From DATCLS01 sp035265325 (lineage in GTDB: Bacteria; Actinomycetota; Acidimicrobiia; Acidimicrobiales; VFJN01), in the NCBI GenBank assembly GCA_035265325.1, contig DATFOS010000193.1:1-18298 (forward strand): DNA of 18,298 bases, given 5' to 3'. The notes beneath the pieces were generated by a model. The model worked only from the letters and a program-made list of their open reading frames with translations. It ran no database searches and was not told the DNA's origin. A program made the position numbers and the translations under genes. Positions 9,516-16,711 of this stretch are shown in pieces. Each line of letters starts with the position of its first letter. Positions within the stretch are counted from its first letter, which is position 1.

Positions 9516-11579
9516 ATGAGCATGCGTACCGCTGCGGAAGACCTCCTCGCCCGGTCCACGGGCCGATCGGGGGCCACCTTCCGACCGGGGCAGTACGAGG
9601 CCATGGAGCGGCTGGTCGAGGGCCGCGGGCGCGCGCTCGTCGTCCAGCGCACCGGCTGGGGCAAGAGCGCCGTCTACTTCGTGGCCACGCGCCTGCTGCG
9701 CGACCGGGGCGCCGGGCCGACCGTGCTCATCTCGCCCCTGTTGGCCCTCATGCGTAACCAGGTCCTCATGGCCGAGCGGGCCGGCGTCCACGCCCGCACG
9801 ATCAACAGCGGCAACCGCGACGAGTGGGCCTCCATCGAGGACGACGTCCGTTCCGGCGCCGTCGACCTGCTCCTCATCTCGCCCGAGCGCCTCAACAACC
9901 CCCGCTTCCGGGCCGACGTGCTGCCCGACCTCGTCCGCTCGATGGGCCTGCTCGTGGTCGACGAGGCCCACTGCATCAGCGATTGGGGCCACGACTTCAG
10001 GCCCGACTACCGACGCATCGCCCGGGTCCTGCACGAGGTGCCGCCGGGCGTCCCGGTCCTCTGCACGACGGCGACCGCCAACGACCGGGTCGTCGACGAC
10101 ATCGTCGAGCAACTGGGCGACGACCTCGAGGTCGTGCGCGGCCCGCTCGACCGCGAGAGCCTGGCACTGGCCGTCGTCGACCTGCCCGAGCCGGCCGACC
10201 GCCTGGCCTGGCTGGCCACGGTCGTGCCCCGGCTGCCGGGGTCCGGCATCGTCTACTGCCTCACCGTCGCCGACGCCGAGCGGGTCGCCGAGTGGCTGGT
10301 GTCCGAGGGCATCGACGCCCTCAGCTACACGGGCCAGAGCGACGACGAGGCGCGCATCCGCTGCGAGGAAGCACTGCTCGCCAACGAGGTCAAGGTCGTC
10401 GTGGCCACCTCGGCGCTCGGCATGGGCTTCGACAAGCCCGACCTCGGCTTCGTCGTCCACTACCAGAGCCCCGGCTCGCCCATCGCCTACTACCAACAGG
10501 TGGGCCGGGCCGGCCGCGCTGCCGACGAGGCGGTCGGCATCCTGCTGCGGGGCCGGGAGGACGCCGACATCCAGGACCACTTCATCCGTACGGCCTTCCC
10601 GCCGAAGGACCAGGCCGAGCACATCGTCGGCCTCGTCGCCGAGAGCCCGGCGCCCGTGCCGGTCAGCCACCTCGAGTACGAGGTCAACGCCCGGCGCACG
10701 CGCATCGAGGCGATGCTCAAGGTCCTCGAGGTCGAGGGTGCGGTCGAGCGGGCCTCGGGCGGCTGGGCGACGACCGGCGAGCCGTGGTCCTACGACGGCG
10801 ACCGGGTCGAGCGGGTCACCGAGCTGCGCCGGGCCGAGCAGCGGGCGATGGTCGAGTACGCCGTCACCCCCGGTTGCCGCATGGCGTTCCTCCGCGGCCA
10901 GCTCGACGACCCGGCCGGCGAGCCGTGCGGGCGGTGCGACACCTGCGCCGACGAGGGGTGGCGGGTCCCGGTCGACCCGGCCCTCGCCCGCCGGGCGATG
11001 GCCCACCTGCGGGGCCGGGCGTTCATGATCGAGCCGCGGCGTCAGTGGCCGCCGGGGTTCGGGCAGTGGCGTGGGCGCATCCCGGCCGAGGCCCGCCTCG
11101 AGCCCGGCCGGGCGTTGAGCGTCCCGGGCGATGGCGGCTGGGCGCCGGCGGTCCGCCGGGCGCTGCGCGACGGTGGGCCCGTGCCCGACGAGCTGCTGGC
11201 CGCCGCCGTCGACCTCTACCGGCAGTGGACGCCCGACCCGGCGCCGGCCTGGGTCACCCGGGTGCCGTCCACGACCGTCGCCGAGCTGGTCGACACGCTG
11301 GCCACCGGCCTGGCCCAGGCACTGGGCGTGCCGTTCCTCGACGTGGTGCGGCGGGTCGTGCCGGCGCCCCCGCAGGACGCGATGGCCAACAGCGCCCAGC
11401 AGCTCCGCAACGTCATCGACGCCTTCGAGGTGTCCGGCCCGGTGCCGCCCGGCCCGCTCCTCCTGGTCGACGACCGGGTCGGCTCGGGGTGGACGCTCAC
11501 GACGGTCGGCGTCGCCCTCCGCCAGGCCGGCAGCGGCCCGGTCCACCCGCTCACCCTCGCCATCGCCCCGGGGTCCTGA
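9516..11579 (+). CDS. RecQ family ATP-dependent DNA helicase fused to a C-terminal phosphoribosyltransferase-like domain
   Basis: This 687-residue protein has an SF2 RecQ core. Motif 0/I is FRPGQYEAM and QRTGWGKSAVYF (Walker A near 45-52), the DEAH box is DEAHCISDWGHDFRPDYR (149 on), and motifs V and VI are VVATSALGMGFDKP and YYQQVGRAGRAADE. A RecQ-type zinc site follows at Cys454, 471, 474 and 477 (CGRCDTC), then winged-helix-like sequence. No HRDC domain is seen. The last ~130 residues resemble a ComF-type phosphoribosyltransferase fold, with ANSAQQLRNVIDAFEV and LLLVDDRVGSGWTLT (about 648-662), the latter like a PRPP-binding loop. It likely unwinds 3'-tailed or forked DNA in repair. The role of the transferase domain is unknown. 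ATG 9516 fits the TACGCT box; ATG 9522 is an alternative. The dnaE2 gene ends 99 nt upstream. Confidence 0.92.
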   Translation: MSMRTAAEDLLARSTGRSGATFRPGQYEAMERLVEGRGRALVVQRTGWGKSAVYFVATRLLRDRGAGPTVLISPLLALMRNQVLMAERAGVHARTINSGNRDEWASIEDDVRSGAVDLLLISPERLNNPRFRADVLPDLVRSMGLLVVDEAHCISDWGHDFRPDYRRIARVLHEVPPGVPVLCTTATANDRVVDDIVEQLGDDLEVVRGPLDRESLALAVVDLPEPADRLAWLATVVPRLPGSGIVYCLTVADAERVAEWLVSEGIDALSYTGQSDDEARIRCEEALLANEVKVVVATSALGMGFDKPDLGFVVHYQSPGSPIAYYQQVGRAGRAADEAVGILLRGREDADIQDHFIRTAFPPKDQAEHIVGLVAESPAPVPVSHLEYEVNARRTRIEAMLKVLEVEGAVERASGGWATTGEPWSYDGDRVERVTELRRAEQRAMVEYAVTPGCRMAFLRGQLDDPAGEPCGRCDTCADEGWRVPVDPALARRAMAHLRGRAFMIEPRRQWPPGFGQWRGRIPAEARLEPGRALSVPGDGGWAPAVRRALRDGGPVPDELLAAAVDLYRQWTPDPAPAWVTRVPSTTVAELVDTLATGLAQALGVPFLDVVRRVVPAPPQDAMANSAQQLRNVIDAFEVSGPVPPGPLLLVDDRVGSGWTLTTVGVALRQAGSGPVHPLTLAIAPGS

Positions 11580-11597
11580 CCCGAAGCCGCCCGACCC

Positions 11598-11719
11598 TCA
11601 GCCCGCCGCCGCCACCGTTTCCGGGCGCCACCTGGCCCAGGCCGTCGCGTCGATGGCGCGACCGAACAGCTCGGTGAACTCCGGGTCGAGGTCGCGAGGC
11701 GGATGCGGTCGGGGCCCAT
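11598..11719 (-). pseudogene. Short frame-disrupted reading frame (about 40 residues if restored)
   Basis: From ATG 11719 one frame reads MGPDRIRL. About 24 nt on, the coding signal moves to another frame that reads RDLDPEFTELFGRAIDATAW and ends WRPETVAAAG at TGA 11600-11598. Nearly all codons of the second part end in G or C and the composition is protein-like, yet that frame has no ATG, GTG or TTG start after its preceding stop. The span is 122 nt, one base short of a whole number of codons, so a single missing base near CGCCTCGCGACC would explain it. GGGAG lies 9 nt before the ATG. It follows the fatty acid hydroxylase gene on the same strand. No family is recognised; it may be an assembly error, a decayed gene or chance. 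Confidence 0.3.
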
Positions 11720-11738
11720 GGAGGGCACTCCCGCCAAC

Positions 11739-12233
11739 CTAGGGTCGGGTGGTGCGGGGGTTCCGACGCCGCGTGCGGAACACGACGTCCCACAGGGGTG
11801 TGGTGATGCCGAAGTTCGACCGGGCATCCACACGGTGGTGGTGGACGTGATGCGCCCGCGCCCAGCGCCCGTACCGTCCGAGCGGCCCGGGTTCCGGGGC
11901 CGGGCACTCGCCGTCCGCCCAGCCGCGGGCGTGGATGTGCCGGTGGAGCAGCTCGAAGGCGACGTAGGCCGCCATGCCGCCGGCGCCGGCGGCCGGGTGG
12001 ACGGCCCACGCCAGGAACACCGACGCGAGGGCGGGGCCGACCCACGTCCCGGCGGTGATCACGGGGACGTCCACCGCGGCGTGGTGACGCCGGTGCTCAC
12101 GACTGGTGGTGCCGCGACTGCGCCGGCCGTGCATGTCGAACCGGTGCAGGAGGTACTCCGCCAGCGTCCACGCCAGCACCCCGCCGACGGCCCACGCCGT
12201 CCCTTCGGCGAGGGCACGAACGGCACCGGCCAT
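11739..12233 (-). CDS. Fatty acid hydroxylase / sterol desaturase superfamily membrane protein
   Basis: This 164-residue protein has the eight-histidine di-iron signature: H30-x4-H35 (HRFDMH), H47-x2-H50-H51 (HRRHH), H97-x3-H101 (HRHIH) and the cluster H128-H133 (HHVHHH). It ends with NFGITTPLWDVVFRT, which is characteristic of the sterol desaturase/fatty acid hydroxylase family. Hydrophobic segments at about residues 12-29, 60-78 and 83-96 place it in the membrane. The family uses O2 and a di-iron centre to hydroxylate or desaturate lipids or carotenoids. The short length resembles CrtZ-type carotenoid hydroxylases, but no carotenoid gene is nearby and the C-terminus favours the general hydroxylase group. 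ATG 12233 is preferred over upstream in-frame starts because the first membrane helix follows directly, GAGG lies upstream, and the extension is Arg/Pro-rich without coding character. Confidence 0.85.
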   Translation of the reverse strand: MAGAVRALAEGTAWAVGGVLAWTLAEYLLHRFDMHGRRSRGTTSREHRRHHAAVDVPVITAGTWVGPALASVFLAWAVHPAAGAGGMAAYVAFELLHRHIHARGWADGECPAPEPGPLGRYGRWARAHHVHHHRVDARSNFGITTPLWDVVFRTRRRNPRTTRP

Positions 12234-12751
12234 GCCGCCAGCCTCGCAGGACGGGGGCGTCGACGTCCGCGACCCAGCGAAGCGGCCGCGTCGTCGCACC
12301 GCCCGGCGACCCGGCAGCCGGGCGAGCGGTCTCGCTGGTGGTCCCCGCTCGCTCGGCGGGGCGAGCACATGCGTTCCCTCGGGTCCCGGCTCGGGCGGCC
12401 TTCCACGCCCTGCTCCCTTAAGGAGATTTCGTCCAGCCCATCAGAGCCTGCGTGCCGGCGGCCGTCGGGAGCGCGAGTTCCCGCCAGGCATCGATGACGG
12501 GCGCAGCGCCGCTCCCGGGCACGCGACGCCCTGTTCGACACCGCCGGCTGGCCCGTTCGCCCGGCCCGGGAGCAAGGCGGGTGACGTCGCGCTCGACCGG
12601 CGTCGACGGCGCCGGACAGCGGCGTCGGGAACGCCGCCCGTGGGCAGTCTCGGCTGAGCGGGTGGGGCCCGTTGACAGCGCCGTTCACGTGCTGCAAAGG
12701 CGAACGCGAGCCCGGTCGATGCAGGGGTCGCCGGCCACGTAGCGTTGCGTT
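12234..12751. other. 518-nt non-coding stretch between divergent genes, with two hairpins
   Basis: No frame shows protein-like sequence. Two GC hairpins are visible: CGCCCGG/CCGGGCG (12300-12306 with 12318-12324) and CCCCGC/GCGGGG (12343-12348 with 12356-12361). A locally AT-richer patch, CCTTAAGGAGATTTCG, lies near 12416-12431. A TTGACA at 12672-12677 has no good -10 partner. Promoters for both flanking genes must lie here, and a small RNA is possible, but I see no tRNA-like fold or known RNA motif. Confidence 0.6.
12740..12745 (+). promoter_or_regulatory. Candidate leaderless -10 box (TAGCGT) for the acidic-tail membrane protein
   Basis: TAGCGT is followed by TGCGTT and then GTG 12752, a 6-nt spacing. 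It resembles the padR promoter (TAGGGT, TGCGGCC, ATG). No Shine-Dalgarno is present. Confidence 0.5.
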
Positions 12752-13990
12752 GTGCCCGACAAGCGCCAGACCTCGAAACAGCGCCGAGCTGCCCGTAACC
12801 GAGCCCAACGCGACGCCCTCGCCGCCCGCCGCCAGAACGCCGGCGTGGCCACCACCCGGCCGGCCTCGTCGAGCACCTCGGCCACCACCACGAGCACGGC
12901 ATCCGGTGCCGCGGGGAGTGGCGCCGCCCGGGGGCGTACTCTCCTCGGCAGGGGCGGTCGCCGACCGGGCGACCTGGCGCTGATCGTCGCCCTGGGCCTG
13001 GCGCTGGCGGCCTTCGTCCTGCTGCTCAACACCGACATCCCGGTCGACGACCGGGGCGAAGCGCTCCCGGCAACCTTCAGCGGCGTGGCGATGGAGGCCC
13101 GGGCCGCCCTCACCGACGGGCCCGTCGTCGACGAGAGCGAGAACGTCGTCAGCTACTACGGCGCCGGCGTCGTCGCCCTCATGGCGGTCCCGCTGCTGGT
13201 CGTGGCCGTCGTGTTCGTCCTGTCCCGCCGCTGGGAGCAGCGCGGCCGCCTCCTCACCTTCGCCCTGCTCGGCCTGGCCGGCGTGGTGGTGCTGACCGGG
13301 ACGTTCGGCTTCTACTACATGCCGGCGCTGATCGCCCTGGCGGTCGCCAGCTTCCAGGTCCGCAAGCTCGAGATGCCGACCCGCCCGACCCAGCCCCGCC
13401 AGGGGCGCGGTGCCGGGCGGCGGGGCGCCATCGACGTCGACGAGGTCGACGACGACGTCGACATCGACGACGAGCCCGAGGCCGTTCCGCCGGCCCCCAG
13501 CACTCGCAGCCGGCGGTCGGGGTCACGCTCGCGCCGGGCGGCCGCCCCGGCGCCCACCGACGACGAGCCCGCCGAGACCTACGAGGACGGCGACGTCTAC
13601 GACCCCGAGACCGGCGTCAAGGACGCCGCACCTGATGTGCTCGAGGCCGACGTCGTCGACGCCGAGGTGGTGGATGAGCCCACGATCCCCGACGAGCCGG
13701 TCGAGGACCGCCCGACGAACGGCCGCTCGCGTGGCGGCCTGCGCCGCCGTGGCCGCCGCAGCGAGCCGGCGCCCGGCGGGACCGTCGAGGCCGACACCAC
13801 GCCTGTCGTCGAGCCGGAGGTCGTGCAGCCCGAGGTGACGCCGCCCCCGACGAACGGCGACGCCGCGCCGGCCGCCGACGTCGGCGACACGTCCGACCAC
13901 GACGCCGACGACATCCTCGCCGAGCTGGAGGAGGAGCTCCGCCGCGAGGCCGAGGCGGACGACGACGACGATCCGCCCGCGCACCGCTAA
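12752..13990 (+). CDS. Hypothetical multi-pass membrane protein with a basic N-terminus and a long acidic tail
   Basis: This 412-residue protein has no recognised domain. Residues 1-35 are strongly basic (KRQTSKQRRAARNRAQR), then Ser/Thr/Ala-rich. Hydrophobic helices lie at about 74-93 (DLALIVALGLALAAFVLLL), 137-158 and 167-203; the last is long enough for two helices and contains FGFYYMPALIALAVASF. From about residue 205 to the end the chain is disordered-looking, alternating Asp/Glu-rich blocks (DVDEVDDDVDIDDE; final EADDDDDPP) with Arg/Ser-rich blocks. The last third is probably cytoplasmic and highly charged. GTG 12752 is chosen for its N-terminus and the -10 box 6 nt upstream. Tail codon choice is GAC/GAG/GTC-biased, making repetitive DNA. 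A scaffold or cell-surface role is conceivable, but function is unknown. Confidence 0.78.
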   Translation: MPDKRQTSKQRRAARNRAQRDALAARRQNAGVATTRPASSSTSATTTSTASGAAGSGAARGRTLLGRGGRRPGDLALIVALGLALAAFVLLLNTDIPVDDRGEALPATFSGVAMEARAALTDGPVVDESENVVSYYGAGVVALMAVPLLVVAVVFVLSRRWEQRGRLLTFALLGLAGVVVLTGTFGFYYMPALIALAVASFQVRKLEMPTRPTQPRQGRGAGRRGAIDVDEVDDDVDIDDEPEAVPPAPSTRSRRSGSRSRRAAAPAPTDDEPAETYEDGDVYDPETGVKDAAPDVLEADVVDAEVVDEPTIPDEPVEDRPTNGRSRGGLRRRGRRSEPAPGGTVEADTTPVVEPEVVQPEVTPPPTNGDAAPAADVGDTSDHDADDILAELEEELRREAEADDDDDPPAHR

Positions 13991-14001
13991 CCCGTGAACC
14001 G

Positions 14002-14026
14002 CGCCGCCGGCCCCAACCCGGCGGCG
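14002..14026 (+). terminator. Hairpin terminator after the acidic-tail membrane protein
   Basis: CGCCGCCGG (14002-14010) pairs perfectly with CCGGCGGCG (14018-14026) around the loop CCCCAAC. It starts 12 nt after the TAA stop and lacks a T-tract. Confidence 0.6.
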
Positions 14027-14179
14027 TGTGCGGCCCCCACGCCTGCGGCGCCGCCTCCCACCCGCTCGGGCCGGGGTTGGGTCAGCGAAAGCCGGACGTG
14101 TCGTGGTGAGGCGCGTAGGCGCCGCTCACCGGTCGACGGCGGCGGCACTCGGCCTGGGCCTGGCCAGACGTCGAGGGGC

Positions 14180-14206
14180 GGGGCCACGGCGCTGGGCCGA
14201 GGCCCC
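14180..14206 (-). terminator. Candidate hairpin downstream of the PEBP-like gene
   Basis: GGGGCC (14180-14185) pairs with GGCCCC (14201-14206) around a 15-nt loop, 20 nt beyond the stop of the minus-strand gene. A second stem at 14105-14130 (GGTGAG-GCGC with GCGC-CG-CTCACC) could also serve. Both are weak calls in such GC-rich DNA. Confidence 0.3.
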
Positions 14207-14225
14207 GGCTACCAGGAGCCTGGTG

Positions 14226-14828
14226 TCAGGGGCTGGCGGTGACGCTGAGGACGGCCGAGGCGACCTGGGAGGCCGACTCGATCTGCTCCAGGGCCTGGCG
14301 GGCCGGGGTGTCCGGGGCGAGGCCGATGGGCTGGGCCAGCGCATACAGCGTGAACTCGTAGTGCTCGGTGGAACCCTCGGGGCACGGGCCGGCGTAGCCC
14401 GTGGTGCCGGTTTCGTTGAGCGCCTGGACCGCCTCGGCGGGCACGGTCCCCTCGGCGACGCCGCCTGACTGGGCCGGCAGGTTCGCCACGATCCAGTGCA
14501 GGAAGCCGCCGTCGTCGACGTTGCGCAGCACGATCGCCAGCTCGGCGGTGCCCATCGGGATGTTGGACCACGTCAGCGCCGGCGTGATGTTGCCGCCGGT
14601 ACACGTGAACTCGGCCGGGATCTCCTGGCCGTCGCCGACGCTGGGGCTGCTGAGGTTCACGGCCGCCGTCGTGCCCGACGAGTCGGCGGTGCCGCCGGCG
14701 CCGACGCCGGTCGGGTCGGTCGTGGTCGTCTGGTCGGGCCCGGGCTCGGCCAGCGCCCGTCCGTCGTCCGCGCACGCGGCCACGAGCAGCAAAGCGGCCA
14801 GCCCGGCGGCCACGCCGCGTCCGGCCAC
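14226..14828 (-). CDS. PEBP / YbhB-YbcL (Raf kinase inhibitor-like) family lipoprotein
   Basis: From GTG 14828 this is a 200-residue protein. Residues 1-18 form a short signal peptide with one Arg and a hydrophobic core, ending in a lipobox (VAAC, Cys19), so it is probably a lipid-anchored exported protein. A Thr/Gly/Asp-rich linker of about 40 residues follows. The PEBP domain starts near residue 58 (LSSPSVGDGQEIPAEFTC) and shows both conserved ligand-site motifs, VDDGGFLHWIVANLP and GYAGPCPEGSTEHYEFTLYAL. The family binds anionic ligands; the bacterial role is poorly defined. The frame remains open upstream to 15248, with ATG 15038 as a possible earlier start preceded by AACACT, but that would put about 70 Arg/Pro-rich residues before the signal peptide. 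GTG 14828 is therefore preferred; no strong Shine-Dalgarno supports it. Confidence 0.85.
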   Translation of the reverse strand: MAGRGVAAGLAALLLVAACADDGRALAEPGPDQTTTTDPTGVGAGGTADSSGTTAAVNLSSPSVGDGQEIPAEFTCTGGNITPALTWSNIPMGTAELAIVLRNVDDGGFLHWIVANLPAQSGGVAEGTVPAEAVQALNETGTTGYAGPCPEGSTEHYEFTLYALAQPIGLAPDTPARQALEQIESASQVASAVLSVTASP

Positions 14829-15208
14829 TCGCCGCCCGGTCCGACGGGCCCGTCCGGCGGCCGCGCGCCTCAGGAGGCGGCTCCGCCCGGCGGCCGGGCG
14901 GCGAACCCGGCCCACCCGGGCCGCCCGTCCGGCGACCGGTTCGGGACCCCCGTGGCCACGTTCGGTCGGGCCATGGCCACGGCGGGGCGTGGCGGGAACG
15001 GGGGCGGCGTCCGGATCCCCGGCGATGTCAGGCGCCATCGGGCGAGTGTTGCAGACTGGCGCAGCTCTCCCGGGTGGCGCAGCCCCTCGGGTGACTCCGG
15101 ACGGCGTCGGCCGGGCACACGGCACCGGGCCGCCGTCCGTCGCCGTTCCCGAGCGGCGCGGCCGACCGGGCGCAACCGAAACGGCCGATCGGGCCGAACC
15201 CCCAACCG
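14829..15208. other. 380-nt region between the divergent PEBP-like and transporter genes
   Basis: The minus-strand frame of the PEBP gene stays open here, but its G/C third-position bias is visibly weaker than in the gene itself and the encoded residues are Arg/Gly/Pro-rich. I read this as non-coding, containing both promoters. No TANNNT box is well placed for ATG 15209, and I see no recognisable magnesium riboswitch fold. Confidence 0.45.
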
Positions 15209-16441
15209 ATGCGATGGCACCCGACGCTGGTGGCGCGACTGCGCGCACTCCTGGGGCCGGACGTCGCCGGCGTCCGGCAGAGCTTCGTCGCGCTCGCCCT
15301 CAACTCGACGACGAGCCTCGTGGCGGGTGCCTTCCTCGGCGCCCTCACGGGGACGTTCGAGCGGTACCCGGGCCTCCTCGTCCTGGTCCCGGCCGCCATC
15401 GGCCTGCGGGGGAACATCTTCGGATCCTTCGGCAACCGGCTGTCGACGGCGATCCACGCCGGTACGTTCCGCTGGTCGCTGCGCCGCGAGGCGGTGCTCG
15501 GGCAGAACGTCCTCGCCTCGATGCTGCTCACGATGGCGGTGTCCCTGGCGCTGGCCGTCATCGCCAAGTCCATCGCCCTCGCCTTGGGGCTCGAGGGGTC
15601 GATCGGCCTCCTGTCGATGGCGACGGTGTCGATCCTGGGCGGGATCCTCGGGTCGTTCGTCGTCCTCGCCGCCTCGCTCGGCCTGACCGCGGCGGCCGTA
15701 CGCGCCGGGTGGGACCTCGACAATGTGACCGCGCCGCTCGTCTCCACGCTCGGCGACGTACTCACCCTGCCCGCCCTGTACCTGTCGACGCTGTTGCTGG
15801 GGAGGGGGATCGTGAGCACGGCAATCGGGGCCGTCCTCGTCGTCCTGTCGGTGTTCGGGCTGGTGCGGGGCTGGCGGACGTCGTCCGAGGGCCTGCGCCG
15901 GATCGTCCACGAGTCCGTCCCCGTGCTGGTCGTCGCCGGGTGCGTGAGCGCCGGGGCCGGTGTGGCGCTGGAGACCTCGTTCGAGCGGTTCGCGGCCCTG
16001 CCCGCCCTGCTTGTCCTCGTGCCCGCCCACCTGTCGAGCGCCGGGGCGCTGGGCGGGATCCTGTCCGGGCGCCTGTCGTCCAAGCTGTTCCTCGGCCTCG
16101 TGGACCCAACCGCCAGTCCGAACCGCGAGGCCCGCCGCGACATCGCCCTCACGTTCCTCCTGGCCCTGCCGGTCTACCTGGCCAACGGGGTCGGCGCGCA
16201 CGCCCTCGCCCGCGCCCTCGGCCAGGAGAGTCCCGGCCTCGGCCCGATGGTCCTCGCGTCGCTCATGGGCGGGGCGCTGGCCATGGCCTTCGTCGTGACG
16301 GTCGCCTACTACGGCACGATCGCGGCCTACCGGACCGGCGTCGACCCCGACACCTACGGCATCCCCGTGGTGAGCTCCTCGGTCGACTTCGTCGGCGCCT
16401 TCACGCTCGTCTGGGCGATCGCCCTCCTCGGCCTGGCCTGA
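15209..16441 (+). CDS. Tandem MgtE/SLC41-type divalent cation transporter (permease)
   Basis: This 410-residue protein has about ten membrane helices arranged as two homologous MgtE-like halves. The first half (about residues 22-200) carries LVPAAIGLRGNIFGSFGNRLS (near 60-80), the SLC41/MgtE pore signature. The second (about 215-405) repeats it as LVLVPAHLSSAGALGGILSGRLS (near 265-287). Cytoplasmic N and CBS domains of classical MgtE are absent, as in SLC41 proteins and archaeal COG1824-like permeases. The likely substrate is Mg2+ or another divalent cation. The next gene, 270 nt downstream, encodes a PhoU-TrkA_C protein, a combination known next to such permeases in archaea; it could supply the missing cytoplasmic control. 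ATG 15209 directly precedes the usual N-terminal GPDVAGVRQSFVALALNS; no clear Shine-Dalgarno is visible. Confidence 0.87.
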   Translation: MRWHPTLVARLRALLGPDVAGVRQSFVALALNSTTSLVAGAFLGALTGTFERYPGLLVLVPAAIGLRGNIFGSFGNRLSTAIHAGTFRWSLRREAVLGQNVLASMLLTMAVSLALAVIAKSIALALGLEGSIGLLSMATVSILGGILGSFVVLAASLGLTAAAVRAGWDLDNVTAPLVSTLGDVLTLPALYLSTLLLGRGIVSTAIGAVLVVLSVFGLVRGWRTSSEGLRRIVHESVPVLVVAGCVSAGAGVALETSFERFAALPALLVLVPAHLSSAGALGGILSGRLSSKLFLGLVDPTASPNREARRDIALTFLLALPVYLANGVGAHALARALGQESPGLGPMVLASLMGGALAMAFVVTVAYYGTIAAYRTGVDPDTYGIPVVSSSVDFVGAFTLVWAIALLGLA

Positions 16442-16591
16442 TCACCTGCTGCCTGGGCCGCTCACGGTCGTGATCACCCTCCGGGACCTCAGCGAGCGAG
16501 GCTCTGGAGCCGGGCCCCCGGCGAATCCGTCCGCTGGCTCGTGAGGCCACCCCCCGCCGGACGCTCCCCGCCCGCGTCCGACCCCGAGCGG

Positions 16592-16629
16592 CCGGCGGCT
16601 GCGCCGGTCCGGGCCGGTCCGGCCGCCGG
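16592..16629 (+). other. GC hairpin in the 270-nt gap before the PhoU-TrkA_C gene
   Basis: CCGGCGGC (16592-16599) pairs with GCCGCCGG (16622-16629). The loop contains CCGGTCC twice. It could be a terminator or attenuator separating the transporter from its partner, or a chance GC stem. Confidence 0.3.
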
Positions 16630-16704
16630 AGGCCCGGTCCTACGGAACGGCACGGTCGTCGGGCACCGAGGAGTCGGCCGAGCGCCGCGCCCGTGCGCCT
16701 CGCC

Positions 16705-16710
16705 TATCGT
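16705..16710 (+). promoter_or_regulatory. Candidate -10 box (TATCGT) for the PhoU-TrkA_C gene
   Basis: TATCGT fits TANNNT. It would place +1 near 16717, which skips ATG 16712 and gives a leader of about 7 nt before ATG 16724. If this promoter is used, the second ATG is the true start. Confidence 0.35.
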
Positions 16711-16711
16711 G

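Noticed and set aside
12672..12700. TTGACA as a -35 element for the acidic-tail membrane gene
   Set aside because: The hexamer 17 nt downstream (CAAAGG) is a poor -10; TAGCGT at 12740 fits the local promoter pattern better.
15061..15208. Magnesium riboswitch (M-box or ykkC-like) upstream of the transporter
   Set aside because: No recognisable conserved core or stem arrangement could be found by eye, so it is not claimed.
14829..15248. N-terminal extension of the PEBP lipoprotein
   Set aside because: It would bury the signal peptide and lipobox behind at least 70 Arg/Pro-rich residues with weaker third-position bias.
16439..16476. Inverted TGATCAC/GTGATCA at the transporter stop as a terminator
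   Set aside because: The stem is 7 bp with a loop of about 24 nt, and TGATCA is self-complementary, so this is weak evidence.
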